64,000 nt of DNA, taken from contig NC_020156.1 of NCBI RefSeq assembly GCF_000332115.1, positions 1,116,001 to 1,180,000 on the forward strand, given 5' to 3'. Within the stretch, counting starts at the first letter, position 1, and each line of letters starts with the position of its first letter. Positions 1 through 7,793 of this stretch are shown here, one piece after another. The notes under the pieces are model-generated. The model did not search any database and was not told the origin of the DNA. It was given only the letters and a program-made list of their open reading frames with translations. The DNA comes from Nonlabens dokdonensis DSW-6. GTDB taxonomy: Bacteria; Bacteroidota; Bacteroidia; Flavobacteriales; Flavobacteriaceae. The translations under genes and the position numbers were made by a program.

Positions 1-933
1 GAAAGTGTAGGTAAAAGAGTAGTGCGCACAGATCGAGGAAATCTTTCAAGACCTAGTGTTCAAGAAATTTATGAATACAGGAAGTACGTAACTCAACACA
101 TGGAAGAGCTGATTTCAAACCATTGGAACACAGAATGGAATCCAGTCCTAGAAATAGGAATTCATCATGAAAAACAGCATCAAGAATTACTTTTAACAGA
201 CATAAAATTCATTCTGGGAAATAATCCTTTGCAGCCTATTTATGGAGAAATTACCGATGAAGTTCTCATAGAAAATACTCAAAAAGAATTCATAGAGATA
301 AAAGAAGGTATTTATCATATAGGCCATGAATTAGAAGAATTTTGTTATGATAATGAGCAACCTAAACATCGTGTTTTCTTAGAACCGTATGCTATTGCAA
401 ATAGGCTTGTTACAAACGGTGAATGGATAGAATTCATCAACGATGGAGGCTATTCAAATAGCTTATTGTGGCATACCGAAGGATGGGATTGGGTAAAAAA
501 GAATGGTATCAACTCACCTATGTATTGGTTTAAAAATCAAAATGAAGAGTGGTCGCATTACTTATTAAGCGGTGCCAAAAAAATAAATACAAAAGCAGCT
601 GTAACGCATATTTCTTATTACGAAGCATTTGCATTTGCACAGTGGAAAGAGCTGCGCTTGCCTACTGAGTTTGAATGGGAAGCTGCACAATCAAAAATCA
701 ATCACGGGAGTAGATGGGAATGGACTGAAAGCGCCTATTTACCTTATCCTAATTATAAAAAACCAGACGGCGCACTAGGTGAGTACAATGGTAAATTTAT
801 GGTCAATCAAAAAGTACTGCGTGGTAGCTCTATCGCTACAGCAGCAAATCATGCGCGACCTACATATAGAAACTTTTTTCACGCGCCATTAAGGTGGCAA
901 TTTACAAGCTTGCGTCTTGCCAAATCATTATGA
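1..933 (+). CDS. egtB: Ergothioneine biosynthesis protein EgtB, 5' partial
   Basis: EgtB is the non-haem iron enzyme that joins a sulfur donor to trimethylhistidine in ergothioneine synthesis. The frame is open to the left edge (reading ESVGKRV before the first GTG at 22), so the N-terminus lies outside the window. Counting from the GTG at 22, the DinB-like iron-binding motif HHEKQHQEL (H-x3-H-x-E) is at about residues 48-56. An FGE-sulfatase-type C-terminal domain follows, with the EgtB-typical WEWTES, GEYNGKFM and RPTYRNFF segments. The stop overlaps the egtD start (ATGA), so the two are translationally coupled. Family assignment is confident; the exact thiol donor (cysteine or gamma-glutamylcysteine) cannot be read from this fragment. 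Confidence 0.9.
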   Translation, partial: ESVGKRVVRTDRGNLSRPSVQEIYEYRKYVTQHMEELISNHWNTEWNPVLEIGIHHEKQHQELLLTDIKFILGNNPLQPIYGEITDEVLIENTQKEFIEIKEGIYHIGHELEEFCYDNEQPKHRVFLEPYAIANRLVTNGEWIEFINDGGYSNSLLWHTEGWDWVKKNGINSPMYWFKNQNEEWSHYLLSGAKKINTKAAVTHISYYEAFAFAQWKELRLPTEFEWEAAQSKINHGSRWEWTESAYLPYPNYKKPDGALGEYNGKFMVNQKVLRGSSIATAANHARPTYRNFFHAPLRWQFTSLRLAKSL

Positions 934-1892
934 CTAAAACAGAAACCTTCCGAAAGGAATTTGAAAATCACGTAACAGAAGGTCTTACCGCATTTCCTAA
1001 ATTTTTAAGTTCTAAATATATATACGATGATCGTGGGGACAAATTGTTCCAAGATATTATGGCATTACCAGAATATTACCTCACAAATGCCGAATATAAC
1101 ATCATCAAAACCTACAAGTCCCAACTCAAAGAGCTTTTTGAAAATGACAAGGGTTTTGATCTTATAGAATTAGGCGCTGGTGACGGTAAAAAGACTAAAA
1201 TACTTCTTGAGGAATTAGTTAATAGCAATGTGGACTTTACCTATATCCCTATAGACATCAGCCAGAATGCGATCGATCAACTTACTGATTCTTTAACTAC
1301 ATTCTTACCCAACTTAAATGTTCAAGGCGAGCAAGGAACTTATTTTAAAGTACTAGAGAAAATTGCAACCTATAATCAAAGACCTAAAGCGATTATAGTC
1401 TTAGGGTCAAACATAGGCAACTTGCAGCATGAAAATGCTATCAATTTTCTAAATCAAATCCAACAAAGCATGTCCTCAACAGACTTTTTGTTTATGGGCT
1501 TTGATCAAAAGAAAGATCCGCTTACGATTCAAAATGCTTATGCTGATAAAACAGGAGTAACTCAAGAATTTAATCGCAACCTTTTGCATCGCTTAAATAA
1601 AGAAATGAATGCTAATTTTAATGTGAACCTTTTTGAACATTGGGAAGCATACGATCCAGAATCTGGGACAGCAAAAAGTTATTTGTTTGCAACCGAAGAG
1701 TGCGATGTGTTTATTGAGAAATTAAACCTTAAAGTACATTTCAATAAATGGGAAACGATACATACTGAAATCTCTCAGAAATATGACGACTTAATAGTAG
1801 AATGGCTTGCAAAAGAATCTGGACTTGAGATAGGTCAAATTTTTGAAGATCAAGAAAAGTTATTCAAAAACTATTTATTTAAAAAAATATAA
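930..1892 (+). CDS. egtD: L-histidine N(alpha)-methyltransferase EgtD
   Basis: EgtD trimethylates histidine with S-adenosylmethionine, the first step of ergothioneine synthesis. The start at 930 was chosen because MTKTETFRKEF begins there, it overlaps the egtB stop by ATGA, and the resulting 320 residues match the family length. An upstream in-frame start at 894 would only add residues that overlap egtB. Visible family signatures are YDDRGDKLF (32-40), PEYYLTNAE (47-55) and the SAM-binding ELGAGDGKKT (80-89). No egtC or egtE homologue follows, so the pathway is either completed elsewhere or uses another lyase. Confidence 0.92.
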   Translation: MTKTETFRKEFENHVTEGLTAFPKFLSSKYIYDDRGDKLFQDIMALPEYYLTNAEYNIIKTYKSQLKELFENDKGFDLIELGAGDGKKTKILLEELVNSNVDFTYIPIDISQNAIDQLTDSLTTFLPNLNVQGEQGTYFKVLEKIATYNQRPKAIIVLGSNIGNLQHENAINFLNQIQQSMSSTDFLFMGFDQKKDPLTIQNAYADKTGVTQEFNRNLLHRLNKEMNANFNVNLFEHWEAYDPESGTAKSYLFATEECDVFIEKLNLKVHFNKWETIHTEISQKYDDLIVEWLAKESGLEIGQIFEDQEKLFKNYLFKKI

Positions 1893-1896
1893 GACT

Positions 1897-2178
1897 ATGA
1901 AAGCAATCTGGAATAATCAAGTAATCGCAGAAAGTAATGATACCAAAGTTGTAGAAAACAACCACTATTTTCCTGCTGATAGTATTAAAAAAGAATTTTT
2001 CACAAATAGTGAGACAAAATCTAATTGCCCTTGGAAAGGAATAGCAAGTTATTATTCTATTGAAGTAAACGGTTCTCAAAACAAAGACGCTGCGTGGTAC
2101 TATCCTGACACAAAACATGCAGCAAAAGAAATAGAGGGACATGTTGCATTTTGGAAAGGTGTGGAAGTAACTGAATAA
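1897..2178 (+). CDS. DUF427 domain protein
   Basis: A 93-residue protein made almost entirely of one DUF427 domain, recognised by MKAIWNNQVIAES at the start, the NHYFPADSI segment, CPWKGIASYYSI in the middle and AAWYYPDTKHAAKEIEGHVAFW near the end (split here as AAWYYP and HVAFWKGV). The function of the family is not established. The start at 1897 is chosen over the in-frame ATG at 1843 because the longer form would overlap the end of egtD by 50 bases and adds lysine-rich sequence unlike the family. It lies 4 bases after egtD and is probably co-transcribed, which links it by context to ergothioneine synthesis. Confidence 0.8.
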   Translation: MKAIWNNQVIAESNDTKVVENNHYFPADSIKKEFFTNSETKSNCPWKGIASYYSIEVNGSQNKDAAWYYPDTKHAAKEIEGHVAFWKGVEVTE

Positions 2179-2286
2179 CGATCTATTAATTTTAAAAACC
2201 TTCACGTAAAATTCACTTTTGGCGTACAGCTTAGGAGTAAAACATATACCAAAATTGGAACGACATCTTAAATATTAGAAACTAAA

Positions 2287-2330
2287 AAATCCAACACTAT
2301 TGTAATCAACTTTATAGTAATGTTGGATTT
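2287..2330. terminator. Candidate bidirectional terminator between DUF427 gene and lipoprotein gene
   Basis: AAATCCAACA (2287-2296) pairs with TGTTGGATTT (2321-2330) around a 24-base loop that can partly pair itself. A run of A on one side and T-rich sequence on the other let it serve both convergent genes. The large loop lowers confidence. Confidence 0.45.
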
Positions 2331-2373
2331 ATTATATGTAATGAATCCACAAATTATTATAAGTGCAACGTTC

Positions 2374-2889
2374 CTAAATTCTAGTATAAACAGCTACTAA
2401 GGAAGTAATATTTCCAGCTGGCGTTCCTGCTCTACCATTTATATAGCGATTCAAATCTGCATCACTTACTGTAAATTCTATAGTAGTAGGAGTTACCGTT
2501 AATTGAATATTTTCTGTTACGGTACCACCATTAACATTTGCCGTTACCATTAATAAATTTGAAGCGTCTATCGTGTAAGTTCCTGTTTGCACGCTTGTCG
2601 GGCAAGATAAAACGTTCATAGCATCAAATTCTGGCTCTGCAACTGTTGCAGTAAAATCACCATTGGCCATAAAACTAATATCCATATTTGAGAAACAAGT
2701 CGCTTCATTAAGTAACTGCGTCTGACTTACACCATCTTGATCAAAATCTACGGCAGTATCAGCAACTAGAGATGTGAGCACATAATTACCTGTAATTGTA
2801 GACATCGTGGTGTTCGTATTTGAAGCATCTTTTTCACAACTAGCCACTATAAAGAGTAAAGCTAGTAAACCAATATATTTTTTCATCAT
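2374..2889 (-). CDS. Lipocalin-like lipoprotein
   Basis: A 171-residue predicted lipoprotein. MMKKYIGLLALLFIVASC is a type II signal peptide with the lipobox VASC, and the mature part begins CEKDASNTN. The rest alternates short beta-type strands (GNYVLTSL, GDFTATVA, GTYTID, TIEFTVSD), the look of the small lipocalin-like lipoproteins common in Flavobacteriaceae. Two further cysteines (in EATCFSN and VLSCPTS) could form a disulfide. The function is unknown. It is a single gene, convergent with the egt group and divergent from rplM. Confidence 0.7.
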   Translation of the reverse strand: MMKKYIGLLALLFIVASCEKDASNTNTTMSTITGNYVLTSLVADTAVDFDQDGVSQTQLLNEATCFSNMDISFMANGDFTATVAEPEFDAMNVLSCPTSVQTGTYTIDASNLLMVTANVNGGTVTENIQLTVTPTTIEFTVSDADLNRYINGRAGTPAGNITSLVAVYTRI

Positions 2890-2976
2890 TTTAATTTTGG
2901 CATAAAGATAAATAAAATATATTATTGCCTGATTTCAAACAAGTTTCCACTCTGTTAATGGAAATTATTGTGATCT

Positions 2977-2992
2977 CGCTTTCGCGAAAGCG
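2977..2992. repeat. Dispersed palindrome CGCTTTCGCGAAAGCG, copy 1 (intergenic)
   Basis: Perfect 16-base inverted repeat. It lies 88 bases upstream of the start codon of the minus-strand lipoprotein gene and about 190 bases upstream of rplM. Confidence 0.95.
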
Positions 2993-3099
2993 GACTTAAA
3001 ACAATCCTTATTTTTACAATTAAAATATAGATTATTTGTGCCCGTTAAAATATTAAGAGAGAGATGGAAACAAAATTTATATAAAAATAAAAAAGCCGC

Positions 3100-3129
3100 T
3101 TGTCATTCTAAATTAAAAGATTACATTTG
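3100..3129 (+). promoter_or_regulatory. Bacteroidota-type promoter of rplM-rpsI
   Basis: TTG at 3100-3102, a 19-base spacer, then TACATTTG at 3122-3129 match the Bacteroidota consensus TTG-N17-23-TAnnTTTG. The leader that follows holds a small hairpin, GATTTTA (3136-3142) with TAAAATC (3148-3154), before the GTG start at 3181. Whether the hairpin regulates anything is not shown. Confidence 0.8.
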
Positions 3130-3180
3130 CAGCCCGATTTTAGTTAGTAAAATCAGACAAAGAATTAAAACTATTTCAAG

Positions 3181-3636
3181 GTGAATACTTTAAGTTACAA
3201 AACAGTTTCAGCAAATAGCGCAACAGTAAACAAAGAATGGGTACTGATAGACGCTGCTGAACAGCCACTAGGTCGTATGTCTTCAATAGCTGCAAAGTTT
3301 TTGAGAGGTAAATACAAGACTAATTTTACTCCACACGTAGATTGTGGTGATAATGTAATTATCATAAATGCTGACAAAGTAACGTTAAGCGGTAATAAGT
3401 GGAGTGAGAAAACATATATAAGACACACTGGCTATCCAGGTGGACAGCGTAGTCTTACTGCAAACGAGCTTTTTGCAAAAGACCCAACTCGTGTAGTTGA
3501 GCGTGCTGTAAAAGGAATGTTGCCTAAGAATAAATTAGGAAGCGCTATTTATCGCAACCTAAAAGTGTATTCAGGTTCAGAACATGGTCATGAAGCACAA
3601 CAACCTAAAACCATTAATCTTAACGAGGTAAAGTAA
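3181..3636 (+). CDS. rplM: 50S ribosomal protein L13
   Basis: Large-subunit ribosomal protein L13, 151 residues, the normal length for the phylum. Recognisable stretches are KEWVLIDAAEQPLGRMSS near the N-terminus, the conserved LRGKYKTNFTPHVDCGDN, YIRHTGYPGGQRS and VKGMLPKNKLG. The GTG start is used because NTLSYKT directly after it matches the N-terminus usual in this family, and no ATG lies closer. It is followed after one base by rpsI, the universal L13-S9 pair. Confidence 0.97.
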   Translation: MNTLSYKTVSANSATVNKEWVLIDAAEQPLGRMSSIAAKFLRGKYKTNFTPHVDCGDNVIIINADKVTLSGNKWSEKTYIRHTGYPGGQRSLTANELFAKDPTRVVERAVKGMLPKNKLGSAIYRNLKVYSGSEHGHEAQQPKTINLNEVK

Positions 3637-3637
3637 T

Positions 3638-4024
3638 ATGGAAACATTACACAAAATAGGTAGAAGAAAAACTGCCGTTGCCCGTGTTTACCTTTCAGAA
3701 GGTAAAGGTGAAGTAACAATTAACAAGAAAGAGCTTACTGACTATTTCACAACTGGAACATTACAGTATAAAGTAAAGCAACCATTTGCTTTAACAAACA
3801 CTACTGATACTTACGATGTAAGAGCAAGTGTAAATGGTGGTGGAATTACTGGACAGGCTGAGGCGATACGTCTAGCTATTTCTAGAGCTCTAGTTGCTAT
3901 AGATGAAGAAAATCGTCTTGCATTGAAGCCAGAAGGACTTATGACTCGTGACCCAAGAATGGTTGAGCGTAAGAAATTTGGTCAAAAGAAAGCGAGAAAG
4001 AAATTCCAATTCTCAAAGCGTTAA
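3638..4024 (+). CDS. rpsI: 30S ribosomal protein S9
   Basis: Small-subunit protein S9, 128 residues. METLHKIGRRKTAVARVYL at the start, the NGGGITGQAEAIRLAISRAL core, and the basic C-terminal tail KKFGQKKARKKFQFSKR are diagnostic; the tail reaches the P-site tRNA in known ribosomes. It begins one base after the rplM stop and ends just before a strong terminator, so rplM-rpsI form a two-gene unit. Confidence 0.97.
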   Translation: METLHKIGRRKTAVARVYLSEGKGEVTINKKELTDYFTTGTLQYKVKQPFALTNTTDTYDVRASVNGGGITGQAEAIRLAISRALVAIDEENRLALKPEGLMTRDPRMVERKKFGQKKARKKFQFSKR

Positions 4025-4041
4025 TATCACATTATTATCAT

Positions 4042-4083
4042 TCCCGTCTCGATGCATTTCAAGACGGGATTTGTTCTTTTTTT
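4042..4083 (+). terminator. Rho-independent terminator after rpsI
   Basis: TCCCGTCT (4042-4049) pairs with AGACGGGA (4062-4069) around a 12-base loop, followed by a T-run (4077-4083). The candidate rpsB promoter overlaps its tail. Confidence 0.85.
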
Positions 4084-4098
4084 ATTTATATTAATTTG
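4071..4098 (+). promoter_or_regulatory. Candidate promoter of rpsB-tsf
   Basis: TTG at 4071-4073, a 17-base spacer, and TTAATTTG at 4091-4098, one base away from TAnnTTTG. It overlaps the T-run of the rpsI terminator and would start a leader of about 110 bases before rpsB. Confidence 0.5.
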
Positions 4099-4100
4099 CT

Positions 4101-4170
4101 GTCACGCCTGGTTGCCGCCAGAGCTCAGTTTAGCATCTAAATAGTGGAGGCGATTAAGTAGGATTACTTA
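4101..4170 (+). promoter_or_regulatory. Folded leader upstream of rpsB, candidate ribosomal-protein autoregulatory RNA
   Basis: The stretch is unusually GC-rich for a non-coding region here and can fold: CGCCT (4105-4109) with AGGCG (4148-4152) as a closing stem, TTTAG/CTAAA (4129-4133, 4137-4141) inside it, and a downstream hairpin TAAGTA/TACTTA (4155-4160, 4165-4170) with a GGAT loop. rpsB leaders that bind S2 are known in other bacterial groups; that this is one is inference from position and folding only. Confidence 0.5.
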
Positions 4171-4214
4171 TGACCACTTCATTATTGCTATCGACAGAAC
4201 GTAAACTAACAATT

Positions 4215-5036
4215 ATGGCAAATACTTCAGATGTCAAGTCACTACTTGACGCAGGTGTCCACTTCGGTCACTTAACTCGTAAATGGGATCCTAACATGGC
4301 TCCTTACATTTATATGGAACGTAACGGGATCCATATTATCAATCTTTATAAAACAGCTGCAAAGCTGGATGAGGCTACTCAAGCATTACGCAAGATCGCT
4401 GCATCTGGTCGTAAGGTTCTTTTTGTTGCTACAAAAAAGCAAGCAAAAGATATCGTTGCTCAGTATGCTAGTGAAGCAAACATGCCTTACATCACAGAAA
4501 GATGGCCTGGTGGAATGCTTACTAACTTTGTAACTATACGTAAAGCGGTAAAGAAAATGGCTACTGTAGACCGTATGAAAAAAGATGGTCGTTATGAAAC
4601 TCTTTCTAAGAAAGAACGTCTTCAAGTAGACCGTATGCGTGCAAAATTAGAAAAGAACTTAGGTTCTATTACTGATATGACACGTATGCCAGCAGCTCTT
4701 TTTATTGTAGATACAGTACGTGAGCACATTGCTGTAAAAGAAGCTTTAAAATTAGGAATCCCTATTTTTGCAATGGCTGATACAAATTCTAATCCTCGTG
4801 TTATAGATTTTGTAATCCCTTCTAATGATGATGCTTCAAAATCTATTGAAATTATCGTAAAAGCTGCTACTGACTCTATAATTGCTGGTACTGAAGATCG
4901 CAAATCTGAAAAGAATGCTGAAGATCAATTAAAAGCAAAAGAGAAAGAAGAAAAAGAAGCTGCAAAAGCTGAAGCTAAAGCTCAGAAAGAAGAAGCTAAA
5001 AAAGCTAAAGCAACTGTAAAAGACGAAGAAGAATAA
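4215..5036 (+). CDS. rpsB: 30S ribosomal protein S2
   Basis: Small-subunit protein S2, 273 residues. The start at 4215 gives MANTSDVKSLLDAGVHFGHL, the standard N-terminus; an in-frame ATG at 4170 would add 15 unrelated residues and overlap the folded leader. Conserved stretches include KWDPNMAPYIYMERNGIHII, RWPGGMLTNF and DTNSNPRVIDFVIPSNDDA. The last 45 or so residues are a charged Lys/Glu/Ala-rich tail, a common extension in Flavobacteriaceae. tsf follows after 38 bases, the usual rpsB-tsf order. Confidence 0.97.
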   Translation: MANTSDVKSLLDAGVHFGHLTRKWDPNMAPYIYMERNGIHIINLYKTAAKLDEATQALRKIAASGRKVLFVATKKQAKDIVAQYASEANMPYITERWPGGMLTNFVTIRKAVKKMATVDRMKKDGRYETLSKKERLQVDRMRAKLEKNLGSITDMTRMPAALFIVDTVREHIAVKEALKLGIPIFAMADTNSNPRVIDFVIPSNDDASKSIEIIVKAATDSIIAGTEDRKSEKNAEDQLKAKEKEEKEAAKAEAKAQKEEAKKAKATVKDEEE

Positions 5037-5074
5037 ATTAACAACACTAGGTAACTAGTAAAAACCGTATTAAA

Positions 5075-6037
5075 ATGGCTAAAATATCTGCTGCCGAAGT
5101 AGGAAAATTAAGAAAGACAACCGGAGCTGGGATGATGGACTGTAAAAAGGCCCTTGTAGAAGCTGAAGGTGATTTTGATAAAGCAATTGAAATTCTTAGA
5201 AAAAAAGGTCAAAAAGTAGCTGCAAAGCGTGCTGATCGTGATTCTTCTGAAGGTGTTGTTGTTGCAAATATAAATGACTCTAATACTAGAGGAATTCTTT
5301 TATCACTTAACTGTGAGACAGACTTTGTTGCAAAGAATGATTCTTATGTAGAGCTTGCAAATAAAATTGCTGAAGTTGCTTTTAACTGTAATTCTAAAGA
5401 AGAAGTACTTGCTGCTGACCTTGACGGAATGACTGTTGAAGAAAAACTAATTGAGCAAACTGGTGTTATAGGAGAGAAACTAGAAATAGGTGGCTTTGAA
5501 GCTTTTGAAGCTCCTTTTGTAGGTGGTTATGTGCACGGTAACAAAATCGGTGCTTTAACTGGACTTTCTACAGCTAGTGATCACGCTGAAGAAGTTGCAA
5601 AATCAGTATCTATGCAAGTAGCTTCTATGGGAGCGACTACTTTATCTTATAAAGATTTTGATCCTGCATTTGTGCAATCTGAGACAGAGTCTCGTATTGC
5701 TGCAATTGAAAAAGATAATATCGAGCGTGGACGTTTAGGTAAAAACCTTTTAAACATTCCTCAATTTATCTCTAGATCTCAATTGACTGATGAAGCTCTT
5801 GCAACCGCAAAAGCAAATTACGAAGCTGAATTGAAAGAAGAAGGAAAACCAGAAGCAATATGGGATAGAATTATTCCTGGTAAAATCGAAAGATTTATTG
5901 CTGATAATACTTCTCTTGATAAAGAACAAGCCTTATTAGACCAAGATTACATCATGGACGACAAGAAAACTGTTGCTCAGTACGTGGAATCTAAAGGAGC
6001 TGATGTAGTAGGATTCAAAAGAGTTTCTATAGCTTAA
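5075..6037 (+). CDS. tsf: Translation elongation factor Ts
   Basis: Guanine-nucleotide exchange factor for EF-Tu, 320 residues. The N-terminal UBA-like part carries TGAGMMDCKKAL (16-27), then the core has NCETDFVAKND, and the C-terminal half includes IPGKIERFI and the family's closing VGFKRVSIA. Length is typical of the phylum. It is second in the rpsB-tsf operon and ends at a strong terminator. Confidence 0.97.
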   Translation: MAKISAAEVGKLRKTTGAGMMDCKKALVEAEGDFDKAIEILRKKGQKVAAKRADRDSSEGVVVANINDSNTRGILLSLNCETDFVAKNDSYVELANKIAEVAFNCNSKEEVLAADLDGMTVEEKLIEQTGVIGEKLEIGGFEAFEAPFVGGYVHGNKIGALTGLSTASDHAEEVAKSVSMQVASMGATTLSYKDFDPAFVQSETESRIAAIEKDNIERGRLGKNLLNIPQFISRSQLTDEALATAKANYEAELKEEGKPEAIWDRIIPGKIERFIADNTSLDKEQALLDQDYIMDDKKTVAQYVESKGADVVGFKRVSIA

Positions 6038-6059
6038 TTGAATTCTTATTAAATATATA

Positions 6060-6097
6060 AATCCGATTTAGTCTTGTACTAAATCGGATTTTTTTTA
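6060..6097. terminator. Terminator between tsf and the convergent alkyltransferase-like gene
   Basis: A 13-base perfect stem, AATCCGATTTAGT (6060-6072) with ACTAAATCGGATT (6078-6090), loop CTTGT, then a run of T. The stop codon of the minus-strand gene (6095-6097) lies in its T-tail. Confidence 0.88.
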
Positions 6098-6433
6098 TTC
6101 CTGCAATCCTATTTCTTCCATAGGATCCCAAAACCGTTCTTTAAAGTTTTTTATTTGGTCGTCTACAATGATCAATCCTTCACTTTCAAGCAACTGTTGC
6201 ATCAAATGAGTACCAGGAAAATGATGTTTACCTGTTAGCACGCCGTTACGATTAACCACTCTATGAGCAGGTACATCTATATCGCTATGTGATGCATTCA
6301 TCGCGTATCCTACGGTTCTACTACTTTTAGGAGTTCCTAACACCTTTGCAATCGACCCATAACTAGTTACTCTACCATGAGGTATTTGTTTCACAACTTC
6401 ATAAACTCTCACGAAAAAGTCGTTACTGCTCAT
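6095..6433 (-). CDS. Alkyltransferase-like protein (ATL, MGMT fold without the active cysteine)
   Basis: A 112-residue protein with the DNA-binding domain of O6-alkylguanine-DNA alkyltransferase. It keeps the helix-turn-helix recognition region (SSRTVGYAMN, about 37-46) but the catalytic PCHR motif reads PAHR (55-58), so the alkyl-acceptor cysteine is an alanine. That is the hallmark of ATL proteins, which bind O6-alkylguanine lesions and pass them to nucleotide excision repair rather than reversing them. The start overlaps the stop of the upstream LysE-type gene (ATGA), so they are translationally coupled. Confidence 0.88.
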   Translation of the reverse strand: MSSNDFFVRVYEVVKQIPHGRVTSYGSIAKVLGTPKSSRTVGYAMNASHSDIDVPAHRVVNRNGVLTGKHHFPGTHLMQQLLESEGLIIVDDQIKNFKERFWDPMEEIGLQE

Positions 6434-7056
6434 CCGTAGATTCTATAAATGGTAAATACCGCAATAAATAGCGTAAGTCCTCCCAAAACATAATTTATTT
6501 TACGCGCAAATGTATTACTGTCAAAAGCAAATTTCTTTACATATTTAATATATGCTAATAACATTAAGAAAGTACCCAAAGCTGCTCCTAAAATGAATAA
6601 ATGCGCCATGGGATAACTAAACTTAAATAATCCACGACTAGCTAGAAAAGAGCTAAATCCTATATAAAAAGGAATCGGAAAAATATTTAAAACTGATAAA
6701 ATAATGCCTTGACCAAATAGTTTAATAGGCGATTTATCAATCTTTTTAACCTCTGGGCTACCTGTGTCCAGCATTGCTCTTATAAAAAAGAAGATGGACA
6801 AACCTATAAACGCAATAGCTGCAAATTGTTCTAACAACAACAGCGTTTCTGGATTATCATTTAATAATTTAGAGAAAAACACTCCTACATAAACCTGCGC
6901 TATCACCACAACAGAAGCTCCTAAGGCAAACATAACTGCCGCCTTTCTAGTTTGTTTCACACTTATCTTTGCAGCCGTTAGGTTCAATAGTCCTGGAGGA
7001 ATAACACCCACAAAACCTATAATCAAGCCAAATAATAAATGCAATACAATACTCAT
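6430..7056 (-). CDS. LysE-family transporter
   Basis: A 208-residue integral membrane protein with about six hydrophobic segments. The N-terminal VGVIPPGLLNLTAAKISV is the family's conserved PGP-like first loop, and the middle contains a charged cytoplasmic loop (SPEVKKIDKS). LysE/RhtB-type proteins export amino acids or related small molecules; the substrate cannot be told from sequence. It begins on the last base of the trmB stop and overlaps the ATL gene, making a trmB-lysE-ATL transcription unit. Confidence 0.8.
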   Translation of the reverse strand: MSIVLHLLFGLIIGFVGVIPPGLLNLTAAKISVKQTRKAAVMFALGASVVVIAQVYVGVFFSKLLNDNPETLLLLEQFAAIAFIGLSIFFFIRAMLDTGSPEVKKIDKSPIKLFGQGIILSVLNIFPIPFYIGFSSFLASRGLFKFSYPMAHLFILGAALGTFLMLLAYIKYVKKFAFDSNTFARKINYVLGGLTLFIAVFTIYRIYG

Positions 7057-7724
7057 TACTTTAATCTAAACTTTATATAAGTAATAGCCTTACCGGTTTC
7101 AAGATATTGTTTTTCATAGAAAGTTTGCGTTCCTGTGACTTCTTCTGGGGACTCTGTATTAGAATATATATCATGATGTGAATATAATATCTCTTCTCCT
7201 CTAGCCTGTAGCAATCCTAGTGTGTAACCATGCATAAACTCAGAATCAGTCTTCAAGTTTACAACTCCATTAGGCTGCAAGATATGCTTGTATTTTGCTA
7301 GAAAATCTGGATTTGTCATCCTATGCTTCGTACGCTTGTACTTTATTTGAGGATCTGGAAAAGTGATCCATATTTCTTGTATTTCCGCTTTCGCGAAAGC
7401 GGAATCCACTAACTCAATTTGAGTTCTCATAAAAGCCACGTTATCTAGACCTTCTTCTAGAGCTGTCTTAGCTCCACGCCAAAAACGTGCTCCTTTTATA
7501 TCTATACCTATAAAATTACGATCTGGATATTTACGTGCTAATGCAACAGTATACTCACCTTTCCCACAGCCTAGCTCTAGCGTGATAGGCTTATCGTTGC
7601 CAAAAAACGAGTCCCAATTACCTTGGTATTTAAAATCAGATAGCACCTCTTCTCTAGTAGGCTGAATAACGTTTTTAAAAGTTTCGTTTTCGTGAAATCG
7701 TTTGAGTTTATTTTTACTTCCCAA
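7056..7724 (-). CDS. trmB: tRNA (guanine-N7-)-methyltransferase TrmB
   Basis: Makes m7G46 in tRNA variable loops with S-adenosylmethionine. The 222 residues show the SAM motif ELGCGKGEYT (50-59), GIDIKGARFWRGAK (73-86), the catalytic-region FPDPQIKYKRTKHR (122-135) and a C-terminal FYEKQYLETG region. Residues 108-113 (SAFAKA) are encoded by a copy of the dispersed palindrome, in a loop between the TQIEL strand and the IWITFPDP strand, where length variation is tolerable. First gene of the trmB-lysE-ATL unit. Confidence 0.94.
   Translation of the reverse strand: MGSKNKLKRFHENETFKNVIQPTREEVLSDFKYQGNWDSFFGNDKPITLELGCGKGEYTVALARKYPDRNFIGIDIKGARFWRGAKTALEEGLDNVAFMRTQIELVDSAFAKAEIQEIWITFPDPQIKYKRTKHRMTNPDFLAKYKHILQPNGVVNLKTDSEFMHGYTLGLLQARGEEILYSHHDIYSNTESPEEVTGTQTFYEKQYLETGKAITYIKFRLK
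7386..7401. repeat. Dispersed palindrome, copy 2 (inside trmB)
   Basis: Perfect CGCTTTCGCGAAAGCG, read in the coding frame as Ala-Phe-Ala-Lys-Ala. Confidence 0.95.
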
Positions 7725-7754
7725 TACAATTATTTAAAGATTACTTAATGGGTA

Positions 7755-7762
7755 CAAATATA
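7755..7762 (-). promoter_or_regulatory. Candidate -7 promoter element of trmB
   Basis: CAAATATA on the plus strand is TATATTTG on the minus strand, 30 bases upstream of the trmB ATG. No matching TTG was found at the expected spacing. Confidence 0.4.
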
Positions 7763-7793
7763 CCTGATTACAAAGTCATTGTATATTTACCTT

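Noticed and set aside
4170..4214. Longer rpsB product from an in-frame ATG
   Set aside because: The added 15 residues are not part of any S2 protein and the ATG lies inside the base of a hairpin.
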